Below are positions 24,259 to 35,307 of a DNA stretch of 64,000 bases, one piece after another. The notes beneath the pieces are model-generated. The model saw nothing but the letters and a program-made list of their open reading frames with translations, did no database searches and was not told where the DNA came from. The position numbers were made by a program, and so were the translations under genes. The stretch covers positions 2,356,001 to 2,420,000 of the forward strand of contig JANATF010000004.1 in NCBI GenBank assembly GCA_029449245.1. Reading direction: 5' to 3'. The stretch comes from Mortierella alpina (lineage: Eukaryota > Mortierellomycota > Mortierellomycetes > Mortierellales > Mortierellaceae). Each line of letters opens with the position of its first letter. Within the stretch, counting starts at the first letter, position 1.

Positions 24259-27200
24259 ATGGATGACGACTACCAGTCCTTCAGAATCGCACCAGATGGC
24301 GAGATCACACGAATTGAGGTCTTCACAGACCAGGAGAACGGTCTGCGGGTCGTGTTTTGGGAAGACATCGAGTCCCAGTATCCAGGCATTCACTGCGTCA
24401 AGAATGGCGATATTGCCATATCCTTCGCAAGAGACTCCAACCGCAGACGGTGAGTGTCTGCCCTCGGGTCTGCATGCCTACTGGGGTGTGTGTCCTATCA
24501 CGACAGTGTCAAAGGAACTCATACCCCTTTTTTTTGCTTTCTTCCCCGTCTCTGATTAATCCAAGACTTGATCCTCTATGCATAAAGCACCAGCCCGGAG
24601 TTGTTCTGGATGTTGTCCTTGTCAGCGACAGCCATGCGCATATCCGCCACAAGGCAGCGTTTTCGCATTCCGCCAACAACTCGGTCAGCTCACTTTCCAT
24701 CCAGTCGCCTGGCGGTAGCGACACTGAAAACTATGCTCTGGATTATCACACCCCGCCAACAGGCGCCTTCTCCCACCTATCCATTGACACGCCACCAGGA
24801 TCATTGAGCGACCATGCAGGCCCCCTGCTGCCGTTAAACAGCCCATTAGTGAGGTCGCGTAGCAACACTGTAGCACCTCCAAGTCCACTTGGCTCCGTAC
24901 CGACCGCTCTGCCCACGCCTGCTACCATTGCAACAACCCCGACTACCCCGACTACCCCGAAAACACCAGCAACAACGACAACGACAACGACAACGACGTT
25001 GGCGGTGACTAAGATCCAATCTACACTCCAAACGTCAGCACACCTCTTCAACCACTTTGAGCAATCGATCAAGTCAGGCCAACTGCATCAGGCAGAGTCC
25101 ATCAAACAAGAGATTCGGACTGCATTCGGGAGCTTGGAGGCTGAGATGGCTCGGAACAAGGAACTTCAACTGCAGATGATAGAGTTGCAAAAGACAGCCC
25201 AGGAGATGCAGGAACGGATGTTGATGATGCAGAAGCAGGCGATCGACCGTCTGGCAATTATCCAGAGCCGGGTCCATGCTGTGCTTACACAGACCTATGA
25301 GCTGCATGAATACCCAATCCCGAGGCTCTTTATAGTGTTGCCCGCGGACACCCAGAGGAGGGATAAAGTCTTGAGTCCGTTCACGACACGGTTTCGTCTG
25401 TATTTTTTGTGTGAATGTGGAGAGCACACGAAACAACAGTACGGTGCCTTTTCGCAGGATCAAAAGCCATGGAGCACGGAGACTGGAAGCGACGGTAGTA
25501 ACACCCACTACAAGGACAACAGTGGCAGTAGGATGACAACACACCACATCCATCTGGCAAAGCATGAGGGCTACGATCTGGACCGACCGACCGAGTTCTT
25601 TCGCAAATATGGATCCCACATCTTGACGTTACTCCAGATGCTGAAATATGGTATCATTGTTGCAGGATTTGTCGTTCCGCCGTTGGCTCACCTCGGGTTG
25701 GTCGAGGGAATCGACAAGACTTGTGGGGATTTGGGCTCGTCTTCTTCGGGCGAGAAGGGAGGGCTGGACCCGAAAGTTGATCTGGCGATTCAGTATCTTG
25801 AAGATTTGGCACACAATCTGGCGGATACTCCGAACAACTGGAATCCAATGGACCGAGACGACATAGACAATGCTGCTCGACGAGAATATCCCGCAGCCAC
25901 TGAAAGCATCGATACGCCGGCGCAAACACAGGCGCAAGGACCCCTTCGTGCTATGGAGGCACTCGAGGGTGCAGATCTAAGGCACTTGAGCACTTTTCTC
26001 AAAATCAAGGATGAATCCAGGGTGTTAGGCAACCTGTACAGGATCGTGACCCATGAGGGTCATGTCAAATGGGTGTGCCTTGACCACTATCGCGAAACCT
26101 ATCGCGACTCTTGCTTGAAGCAGTTCAGAGAGGCCGTGGAGAGCAATGGCGGCAGTTTTGAGGAATGTAAAGGCAAAGTCAAGCTCCGATTGTCGTCGAG
26201 TTCAACAGCAAGGCAGTTTTTGGAGGCGCTGGAACAGGCTCGATTTATTCAAGAGTTGGCCATGGCACTGGATTGGGACACGACGATGGACGACCTTCGA
26301 ATGCTCAGGGACACGTTGCGAAAGACGAATGTAGTCAGCCTAGAGCTAGACTTTTGCCACCACCTAGGACCCTCTCGCGACATTCTGAATCGTCATCGGC
26401 GGTATGATCCCATCTTGCAAATTATCGCCAATGCCAAGCTGCAGACCATGCACCTCAAGAGATGTGATGGATTCTGGAGCAGGATTACGAAATCCGTAGT
26501 GGCAGCCACGTCTACTCCTTCCTCTTCTTCTTCCACTGGTGCTTCTTCAGGTGGTGCGAGCTCCACTGTGCCGGTGTCGGCCATGATCCAACTTCGAACA
26601 CTCTCGGTTCAGGGCACAATCGAGAGCGGATGGAAGACGGATCAGCTCCGACTTGAGGACCTGCTGCGGTCAAGTCCTCGGTTGACAGAGTTGAGACTGC
26701 AGTGCCTGGATATAGACGCGATGTTTGAAACGATCAAGAACGCGACGGATGGGCTCCGAATGCTCCAGACTCTACACTTGATGGTCAACCAGTCCGGTTT
26801 ACAAGAGCACGTCGATATTGAGATCACTCAGCCTCAGCAGGAGATTGCGTCGATCCGGATCGAGAGCAACAAGGGCCTCTGCACGAACCTGGTGTATTCG
26901 GGACAAGTCCGCAGGCTGGTTCTTTACCATGAATTTGACGTGGCCGCAACACAAAAGATCGACATGAGGAGGGTATTTGAGTGCAACAGTGGGCTGCATC
27001 ACTTTGGAGCAGTGTGCATGGTCAAGGACTTTGTTCCCATATTGGAGTGCCTCCAGGCAGCGTCCACAGGGCACCCGGCATTGGCATACTTGGAGCTTCA
27101 GGACAATGCAAGACGCAATTCGGTCGTTATAAGACCTCTCTCGACAGACTGCAGCACCACTCATGGTAGTTCAGAAAACAAGGCCAAGGGACCAAGAGTG

Positions 27201-28358
27201 CAGTTGCAGCTGAAAGGCAGTGATTCTTTGGGACGAGAGGAGATCCTTCGAGCCCTTGGTTGGTCACTGAGCAAGATCCCACTCGGATTTCAGTTTACTG
27301 CCGGTATGGCGCGAGCGCTTGTCGAGTCGATGCGATGCAATGGATCTGTCCTTCAGAGCCTGCATGCCAACATCACGGATCTCAAGATTGACTGTCTGGA
27401 ACCTCTCGCGAGCGTGGTCGAGATCTCGAGGGAGACGCTTACCGCTGTGGATATCCTTTTGTGGGCGAAACAGGATTCCCACGAAGGGATGCTCGCCAAC
27501 ACCAAAGCGCTGGCCCGGTTCCTTGTCAGAATTAGCGCTCAGATCACCAGGCTCAAATTGCGCGCATTTGGACTCTCTGCGCTGCTGAAGGAACTCGGCC
27601 CCGCTGCCACTGCAGCTGCAGAAGCAGCCGCACGGACCGCAGCCCAAACTCCTTCATTGTTTGCTTTCGCATCCAGTACAAGGAGGAGTATCACATCATT
27701 GCCGGACAACCATTATTTGCGAGGAGATTTCACTCAAGAAAGCACCAGTCATGGAGGCTATAGCAGTGGTGGCGCCTCGGTGGCCCGCTCAGTGACAACG
27801 GTCCGCAAGCCGGCTGCGATCGCGCCACCGATCGTCATGTCGATGCTACGAGAATTCGAGATCCAGCCCGAGGCCGATTCCAGTGGCAAGATGATTCACT
27901 GCCAGATCAACACCCCAGACCTCCAGTGGCTATCCATCCCGCTGTCGTCGCCTGTGCTCAGGACGGTGAAGCTTGGGTATTTCGACATTCTGACCTTTGG
28001 ATGGACAGTTGTTTTGCAAAGCTTGCGCTTCGAGACCATCCAGGTCTTGATCTTGGAAGGGACCAACTTTTGGGATGGACAGGTCAAGGTCTTGATCGAG
28101 TGTTTGGAAAAGACGCGTGCCCGTCATGGGGGTTGGAAGGCTGCTCCTCCGCAGGTTCACGGGATCGAGGTGGTTGTGGAGGAAGGCAACAGCAGCGGCA
28201 GTAAGGTTCAAGACAATGGGGCCATTGAGGGAGTCATTGCACTGAAGGAGCTGGCCATCAAGGGTTCGCTCATCTCGCCACCAGTTCTTGCAGGTCTGGA
28301 GACGCGTGTGCGCGAGATTGTGCCCGGGTGTCACGTTCTGGCATCTGGCGCAAAATAA
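24259..28358 (+). CDS. Large leucine-rich-repeat protein with COR-like middle domain (Mortierella-type family)
   Basis: Two exons, 24259-24449 and 24566-28358; 1327 aa. The 63-residue first exon encodes a compact domain (VVFWEDIESQYPGIHCVKNG). After the intron come RLDPLCIKHQPGVVLDV, a Ser/Thr/Pro linker with a long Thr run, a coiled coil (about 210-290: LQLQMIELQKTAQEMQERML), then YELHEYPIPRLFIVLP, FRLYFLCECGEHT and IHLAKHEGYDLDRPTEFFRK. These middle motifs resemble the COR-like region found next to Roc GTPase or LRR modules in other eukaryotes, but no GTPase motif is present here. From about residue 600 to the end, irregular leucine-rich repeats follow (LRTLSVQGTIESG, LTELRLQCLDIDAMF, LTAVDILLWAKQD). 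Likely a cytosolic recognition or scaffold protein. The function is unknown; the family link is from memory of related fungal proteins. Confidence 0.8.
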
Positions 28359-28481
28359 GCAAGACTCCCCCCCCCCCCCCCCACCACCAAATATACAGGG
28401 GCATAACTTGGATGTGGGGTATTTTTTTAATCTACAATGGACACCTCGGCATTTATCATACAATAATAAGAGAAAAAGGTT

Positions 28482-29765
28482 CTATGAGTCCTTCTTGGCA
28501 GCCTCTGCAGCCTTCTTTCTTGCCAAGTAACGCGCCTTTGCATCCATGACTTGATCGTCCTGGTTCTTGCGCTTGAGCGCCTCGCGAATCGATTCCTGTC
28601 GAGCCTTTTCCTCCTCTTCCCGCTGTTTCTCCTGTTCCACCAATTGCTGCTCAATCTTTTCTGTCATTCGCGCGCGCTGGTCTGCGCTCGGGTCGTCGTG
28701 CTGGCTTCTTCCGGTAGACAACTGTGATGATCTATACTTGGACTCTTTGTAAGCTGCATACGTGCGGTCACGATCGTAGTCGGATGACGAACGATGACGG
28801 TCCCGACTGGACCGTGATGATGAAGAGGACGTCGCTGCGGCGGGTTTCCTGACGATATTCAAGCCTCCCTTGAGCAACTGTCGCTTATCTACAATCTGAC
28901 CCTCGTCGTTCAATATCACATCCATTCCTTGCTCCCGAGCTTCCATGGCGCGCTGTCGATCATCCTTTTCCGCCAACCGCTTATCCTTCTCCAACTCTTC
29001 CAGTGCCGCTGCAGAGAGACGATCCTTGTGATCACCCTTGGAGGATGGGTCCGTAACGACAAGACCCGGACGTAGTTTTGTCCGCTCTTCCAGCATCGTC
29101 CGATAAAAGCCCTGCATCAAACTTCCATCCTTGTCCTTGGCCATCAGTTCCTCCCGCTTCCTGTCTTCCTCTTCAGCGAGTCGCATGGCCTCCTTCTGAG
29201 CCTTATACGCCGGTGTAATAAACTGTTCCTTGTCCTTGAACTCCTCGCCTTCCTTCTCGCGCTCTCGCTCGATCCGTTTTTCCTCTGCGATCTGTCGATC
29301 TCGTTTCCGAGTCTCGGCCGCTTGGAGGAGGGCGTTGACGTATTTGGGCTTGCGATCTTGAGAGTCTTGTTTACGAGCGAGTTCTCTTGCACGGTCAACG
29401 GCTTTGAGCTGATCGTAGACACCGTCATAGTCAAAGACGGTGGCATCCTGGGCAAGGGCGGCGTTCTGCTGTTCGATGACAGATGTCGATTGGAGGGTGG
29501 AAGTTGCATAGGGGCGTAAGGTTTTGTTGACGGCCGAGGTGGAAGATATGGACGACGAGAATGGCGTGGGTCTTGACGAAGACGAGGAGGTCGCACTGGT
29601 GGTTTTTGAGGCTTCATCATCGGATTCGTCGAGGTTATCTTCATCTGAACTGTGGCCGCCAAAGGCGTTGCGACCGCCGGCCGGACGTGTGGCTGCTGGA
29701 CGGGGTTTGGCGAGCGCGGGACCAGTCTTCTTTTTGATGTTTAGTCCAAACTGTAGGCCTGACAT
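28482..29765 (-). CDS. NSRP1/CCDC55-like nuclear speckle splicing regulator (DUF2040)
   Basis: Single exon, 427 aa. The N-terminus MSGLQFGLNIKK is the typical start of the family. Residues about 105-215 carry the DUF2040 core: DATVFDYDGVYDQLK, KPKYVNALLQAAETRKRDRQ and the charged EREKEGEEF.DKE.FITPAYK segment. The C-terminal half is Lys/Glu/Arg coiled coil with a short Ser/Arg-rich part (SSSSRSSRDRHRSSSDYDRD). Known role of the animal homologue: binding splicing factors and regulating splice-site choice. Head-to-head with the GlyRS gene, 344 bp between the two starts; converges on the LRR gene with a 123-bp gap that holds a 16-bp C-run. Confidence 0.88.
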   Translation of the reverse strand: MSGLQFGLNIKKKTGPALAKPRPAATRPAGGRNAFGGHSSDEDNLDESDDEASKTTSATSSSSSRPTPFSSSISSTSAVNKTLRPYATSTLQSTSVIEQQNAALAQDATVFDYDGVYDQLKAVDRARELARKQDSQDRKPKYVNALLQAAETRKRDRQIAEEKRIEREREKEGEEFKDKEQFITPAYKAQKEAMRLAEEEDRKREELMAKDKDGSLMQGFYRTMLEERTKLRPGLVVTDPSSKGDHKDRLSAAALEELEKDKRLAEKDDRQRAMEAREQGMDVILNDEGQIVDKRQLLKGGLNIVRKPAAATSSSSSRSSRDRHRSSSDYDRDRTYAAYKESKYRSSQLSTGRSQHDDPSADQRARMTEKIEQQLVEQEKQREEEEKARQESIREALKRKNQDDQVMDAKARYLARKKAAEAAKKDS

Positions 29766-30109
29766 GCTGTGCTGCTGCTCTTGAATGCGTCGTTGCTCCT
29801 AAGTGGGTTGTTTTAAGCGGCGAAGAGGAGTAGAATGGGGAATAGGATATAGAAAAACAGAAAGAGACGAAGAGAGTAGAGAGGATGTGAGAGCAGAGAG
29901 GGTGTGTCTGATGAAGACGAAGGTGCGATGGTCCTGGCGACATGCACAGCTTTGAGTGCAAGTGTTGTACCACCTGCTGTGGCTTGTGTTTAGCACACCT
30001 TGCTCATAAGCTGCATCGCCCCGAACGAACGCGGTCCTCGTTCTCCGCGTTCTCCTTTTCCTTCTTTCCGGCCTCGTCATTGCCATTGACTGTGGATTCT
30101 TGATTTACA
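29766..30109. promoter_or_regulatory. Divergent promoter NSRP1-like / GlyRS
   Basis: 344 bp shared upstream region of two head-to-head genes. GA/CT-rich; no TATA box that I would call. Confidence 0.5.
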
Positions 30110-31960
30110 ATGTCGGCCATGCGCCATTTGCTAGACCTCTGCAAACGCAGAGGCTTTCTCTTCCAGTCAGCCGAGATCCACGGCGGGCTCCGCGGCGCCT
30201 ACGACTATGGCCCGCTCGGCGTCGAACTCAAACGGAACGTCTCGCAGGAGTGGTGGAACTCAATGGTCTACCAACGCTCCGACGTCGTCGGCATCGACAC
30301 CGCTATCATCACCCCTCCCGCAGTCCTCAAGACCTCGGGTCACGTCGACCAGTTCACAGACGAGATGGTCGACTCTCGACTCTCCAAGGAGCGGTTCCGC
30401 CCCGACAAGGCTCCAGAGTTGAGGCTGGACAACAATGGCCGAATCCCCATCTCGGCGCCGGACAAAAAGACCGCCAAGGACTGGGAACAAGAGATCAGGA
30501 CCCAATTTGCAAAAGGAGCCATGATCACCAGGAACGGGAAGGAAATCTTGCTCGAGGTCGATCGGCTAGAGAAAGATCGAATCGTGCTTAAACCAGACCC
30601 CAAACTCTCATCGCCCTCAGCACCTTCGTCTACACCCACCGCAGAATCCACACTCCATATTCCATACCACGGCTACGTCGACCCAAACTCCAACTCACCT
30701 TTTCTGACAGAATCTCGACCCTTCAACCTCATGTTCAAGACCTACCTCGATCCGATCGACCCTATCGACAAGGTCATCACCACCACCATACACGAAACTC
30801 AGACCAAATCCTCAGACCTCGCCACCACGCGACAGCAGGTCGACAAGACCCTGTACCCTTCGCTTACCTACCTCCGCCCCGAGACCGCTCAGGGAGTCTT
30901 CATCAACTATGCAACCGTCCAACGATCCCATCCTCACCTCCGCGTCCCCTTTGGAATCGCTCAGATCGGAAAATCATTCAGGAACGAGATTCGCCTAGAA
31001 CACGCCATCTTTCGAACCCCAGAATTTGAACAAATGGAACTTGAATATTTTGTCGCACCTTGGCAAGCCTCGGACCAGTTTGTGCACTGGCGCAAGATTC
31101 GTATGGACTGGTGGAGAACCTATGCACGGAACCATGACCGCATCCGGGAACGACCTCATACTCAGGATGAACTCGCCCATTACTCAAGCGGTTGTGTCGA
31201 TGTTGAATACCTCTTCCCCTGGGGTTGGGGTGAGGTCGAAGGCATCGCCAACCGTGGGGACTTTGATTTAACCAAGCACTCGGAAGCAACAGGGATCAAA
31301 CTGCAATACACGGACGAACGACTCTTGCAGGACCGCCAACAACGAGAAAGAGCCACGGGCTTGAAGGAAACTGACCCAGCGGTCTTGGACCGCGAACGGT
31401 TCACGCCCCATGTGGTCGAGTCCTCTTGTGGACTGAACCGGGCCATGTTAGCCCTGATGCTCGATGCCATGGAGGTCGTGGATGAGCATGGAACACCTCT
31501 ACCTTTCGAGAACGACTCTGCTTCCTCTTCTTCTTCTTCGTCAAGTCACGATGATGCTGCTACTGTCAAAGGCGCTCGCACCATCATGAAGCTTCACCCA
31601 CGACTTGCTCCCGTCAAGGTCGCCGTCATGCCCCTTATTTCCAACAACCAGGATCTGGTCGATGTCTGCAACAGGATCTCTTCCGCTCTGCGTCAAGAAC
31701 TCCAGGTCAACGTCTCTGTTGAGACGCAAAGTACGACCATTGGGCGCCGTTACTATCGCATGGACGAGATCGGAACCCCTTGGTGTGTCACCGTCGATTA
31801 TGAGACTCTACAGGATCATTCTGTCACCATTCGCGATCGCGATACCGGCGTGCAGAGACGCATCTCGATAGACGAAGTGCTCGATATCGTACAGGACGGG
31901 TTGCGGTTACACCCTCGATCAACCCAAAGTTCTCAAAAGCAGCAAAATACCATTTCTTAG
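30110..31960 (+). CDS. Glycyl-tRNA synthetase, bacterial homodimeric (GlyQS-like) type
   Basis: Single exon, 616 aa. The catalytic domain starts at once: LLDLCKRRGFLFQSAEIHGG then YDYGPLGVELKRN (motif 1 region). Motif 2 is FGIAQIGKSFRNEIR with EFEQMELEYFV; then AHYSSGCVDVEY, EGIANRGDFDLTKHSE and VESSCGLNRAMLALMLDA (motif 3). The C-terminal anticodon-binding domain runs from LAPVKVAVMPL to GTPWCVTVDYETLQDHSVTIRDRDTG. No WHEP domain, no N-terminal extension, and the inserts of the cytosolic eukaryotic enzyme are missing. It ligates glycine to tRNA-Gly. No clear mitochondrial presequence, though the first residues (MSAMRHLLDLCKRRG) are basic. The insertion at about residues 465-485 is a Ser/Asp loop. 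Confidence 0.95.
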   Translation: MSAMRHLLDLCKRRGFLFQSAEIHGGLRGAYDYGPLGVELKRNVSQEWWNSMVYQRSDVVGIDTAIITPPAVLKTSGHVDQFTDEMVDSRLSKERFRPDKAPELRLDNNGRIPISAPDKKTAKDWEQEIRTQFAKGAMITRNGKEILLEVDRLEKDRIVLKPDPKLSSPSAPSSTPTAESTLHIPYHGYVDPNSNSPFLTESRPFNLMFKTYLDPIDPIDKVITTTIHETQTKSSDLATTRQQVDKTLYPSLTYLRPETAQGVFINYATVQRSHPHLRVPFGIAQIGKSFRNEIRLEHAIFRTPEFEQMELEYFVAPWQASDQFVHWRKIRMDWWRTYARNHDRIRERPHTQDELAHYSSGCVDVEYLFPWGWGEVEGIANRGDFDLTKHSEATGIKLQYTDERLLQDRQQRERATGLKETDPAVLDRERFTPHVVESSCGLNRAMLALMLDAMEVVDEHGTPLPFENDSASSSSSSSSHDDAATVKGARTIMKLHPRLAPVKVAVMPLISNNQDLVDVCNRISSALRQELQVNVSVETQSTTIGRRYYRMDEIGTPWCVTVDYETLQDHSVTIRDRDTGVQRRISIDEVLDIVQDGLRLHPRSTQSSQKQQNTIS

Positions 31961-32082
31961 AGACCAATGCGAGGAAATGAATAAAAAAAAATTGAAAAAA
32001 GGGCTCTATTGCGTTGAGAAAACAACAAAAAGGGGACATGAAACCATAAGTATATACAGGTGCGTGCGAAACAATTAGTAGA

Positions 32083-35000
32083 CTAATACGAAGCTGGGGG
32101 TCGTTGTTGCTCTTGAAGCTGGGGATGCTGCCGTCTCCGGACCCGCTTGCGCTGGAAAAAGACCACGTTCTCCTCTCCAGTCGACAGCAAGGCTCCATTT
32201 GGGCTCATCGTCCGTGTCCGTGTCGACCCCTCATCAGCATCTCGCACAGACCCATTCGTGGCAGTACTGCTCACAGGCCCATACAACTCTAATGACGTGC
32301 CCAAGGATGCGCGCCGTTGCGGCGGTTGCTGATTATCGTGTCCTGAGGCCATATCCTCGTCCGCATGTGCCTGAACCAACGTGAATCGTCCTACTTTGGT
32401 CCCTGGTGTAAACACTCGTCTTGGCACAGGACTCGGAGGCGGCAAGTGTTTTGATGACGCCGTCTGCAAAGGTGGTGGCAGCTGCTTAGCGGTAGAATGC
32501 AATTCGGAACCATGCGCTCTTGAGACACTAGTTGCAGCACCATGCAAAAAGCTCCGCTCCCGGTTCCTGGAAGCTGGTGGTGGAGAGGTGGACAACGGCG
32601 ACACGCTCAGCAGCTCTGACCTCACTTCGCAATGTGGCCGTGCACTGGGCGAATCCGGCTCCTCGTCATCATCCTCCGGTGGTGAATCCACGCCATCGGA
32701 ATCCGACATCTCGATCTGATGCGACAAGGGCGAAGGAGAGGGGGACCGTGTTCTTGAAGAATTGGGAGGACCCGACCGAAACCCCGAGTGATGATGGCCT
32801 GCAGCGTTTGCACTTCTGTTCCTGGAACTTTGAAGTGCGTGCATGGCTACAGTGTGAGAGGCAGGCTGGGGTATATGAACGGGCAAGGAAGACGATGTCT
32901 GTCTAGGGTTAGAGGGCTCTAGTAGGATGGGCAATCCCTGGGGGACATTGTTACTTGATCTCGAGGGACTTTGCCGTTGCGTCCAGAGTTGCGGCAATTG
33001 ATCATGACTACTCGACTCTTTGATGCCACTATAGTCCATCTCGTGTTCACTATCCAGCTCGATGGCAATTGCCGTCAAGGATGAGAATGACCGCCTGCGA
33101 CCCAGTGCACGGGGCAATTGAATGGGCTCCTTGGACGGCTTTGGTTTTTGATCCATGCACTTCAACGATGCATCAGAGGATGAGAGAGACATGGGATGAG
33201 GAACTGGGGAGTCAGAGCCTGGACAGAGTAGTGGCTGTGACCCGAGTGGTGAGGATGAGTGTCTCCTGGGCTGGCAGACGCCATGATCAACGGAAGGCTC
33301 GTCCTCAGTCTTCTGAAATGGCTTGAATTGGTGCGCGTCCATAACGACATGCGTTGGTGCCGAGGATGAAACCACTCGCCCAGGGTCTACCTCTGCTATT
33401 GCTGTGTTCCTAGGACGGCCAGGAATCGTAATGGCTTCGGAAGAGGAGAAAGTAACGGTATCGGCAGATCTGGACACGGACTGCAAAGGGAGGGAGAGAG
33501 ATGATGCCGTAGACCGTGAAGGGCTCCCTTCATTCGTCGCTGGGGGTGCGGTCCAGAATTGAGGATCCCAGATGTTGGTTTTGGAGGTCCTGCGTAGGCT
33601 TCCATTGCTGCTTGCTGAACTTCCCAAGGTCAGATTTCTGTCCGAGCTCAGCGTGTTGCCCGCGGATCCTGACCTGGATCCTGCTCCTGCTCCCCCTCCT
33701 CCTTCGTATCCTGTTACACTTGCTCCGTTTGCGTACTTCCTGAGGGGTTCGCTCATTTGGTTTTGCGTGGTGCCGCTGCTGCCCTCGTTGTTAATCAGAG
33801 ACTCTTCATAGGTTGCTACCGTGTCGTCTTCTTCTGGCACAATGGTGATCCCTGCCAACTTTGCAAACTCGGTGACTGAAAGATCTTCAGAGTGAAGCAT
33901 GTACATCCCGTTCTTCCCTGCACTTGTGCTTGCGAAGCCTCCAATGGGCAGAGAGAGGTAATGACTGGACATAGGTCGTTTCTTTTTCATATTCATGAAC
34001 CCCAGCTTCATGGCGGCCGCTGCTCCCCAACCCTTGATCGCATTTTTCGATGATGACGCGGATGCCCGTTCCTGTCTCTGACCGTGGCTTAGCATCGATG
34101 CCTGACCCAAACTTAGCTTTCGGGGCTGCGGTTGTCGGGAAGGCGACGAGTTTGTGCTGGGCCCTAGGGTCGGGGAGGTGGGCGCTGTCGAGATTGAGGC
34201 AGTTGTGCTGGAAGGCGATGTCCTTGACGAGGGTGCGGCCAAAATGCTCACAGTGTTCAGAGAGCGTAATGAGGTCATAAATCCATTGCTGACACCTCCA
34301 TGTGACGAAGCCAACGCCGGTACGCCGCCAGCCAAGGCAGATGTGAGATTGGGCGTCATATTGAAAGGATCTTGTACAGGCGCTCCCGAGGCTGTAACGT
34401 AAGGGGTGGTGGGCGCTGAAGCCGAGGTTGTCGCAAGCGGTATCTCTCTAAACCCCTGACCGCCCTTCCCTTCAAAGACCACGTCTGTGACCTTGGTTGG
34501 CAAGCCCCCTGAGCGCGTGGATGCAATAGTCGCGTGCGCCCTAAAGTCCGAAATGGTGACCTAAGAGGATATACAGCACCGAGGACGTTAGCACATGGCG
34601 TCCATAAGAGACACAATAGTATTGTGTGCTTGCAAGACACTTCAAATTGCCAGCGTGTAATAGAAACGAGAGAGAGAGGCAAGAGTACTCACGTTATAAG
34701 TAGAGTGCATGGTCGTGTATGGACTCTTGTTGACTCCGGTGCCGCCGTAGAGCGAAGACATGAACGAGCCCACAGGAGAGCGCGGGGATACTGCGGCGGT
34801 TGGCCTGCTCCTCTCTCGCAGTAACGAGAGCTCCTTCGTTTCAGCAGCCGCAGATGACCGCTGCCCATGGTGCCGATGGAAGACAGGATAGTGAGATTGA
34901 AGAAACCCAAGGAAACCCCCTCGCCGAAATCGAGCCGCTGGGTTGTAGTGTTTGGCAGAGAAGATGCTGTGATGGCGATGATGAGGGTGCTGCTGCTGGC

Positions 35001-35307
35001 TCTGCTGCTGGCTCTGCTGCTGGGGCAGAGGAGGCTGTTGTGTCTGATTTTGGTCCTTGCGGTGGGGCGTGGGAGAGTGCTGGTGCTGGTGCTGGTGAGA
35101 CTCGTGAAAGTGCAGCAGCTGCGAAAACTTGAACCGCGAGGACTCTTCTGCCTTTGCTCCCGATGGTCTTGATGCTGGTGTGGTGGTAGCACAACTATGA
35201 CGCGATGCAGGCGGCGACGGCGAGAACGGTAGTGTAGTCCGTCCCTTACGGTGCGAAGACGAGGAGGACGTGGGTGGGCTTGCGAGTGGAGTGGTTGCCA
35301 TAGCCAT
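32083..35307 (-). CDS. Large Ser/Pro-rich protein, unrecognised
   Basis: Two exons, 35307-34693 and 34560-32083; 1030 aa from the first of two near ATGs (35307 in GTGGCCATGG, a good context; the second is at 35301). Exon 1 encodes Ser/Pro/His/Gln-rich sequence with an ordered patch (RFKFSQLLHFHESH, FRRGGFLGFLQSHYPVFHRH). The junction reads TTMHSTYN-VTISDFRAH. Two islands look conserved: KVTDVVFEGKGGQGFREIPL and LSVTEFAKLAGITIVPEEDD. The rest is Ser/Thr-rich with many SP/TP sites and acidic patches, as in phosphorylated signalling or regulatory proteins. No known domain, no membrane segment. I cannot name a function. Converges on GlyRS with a 122-bp gap. Confidence 0.75.
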
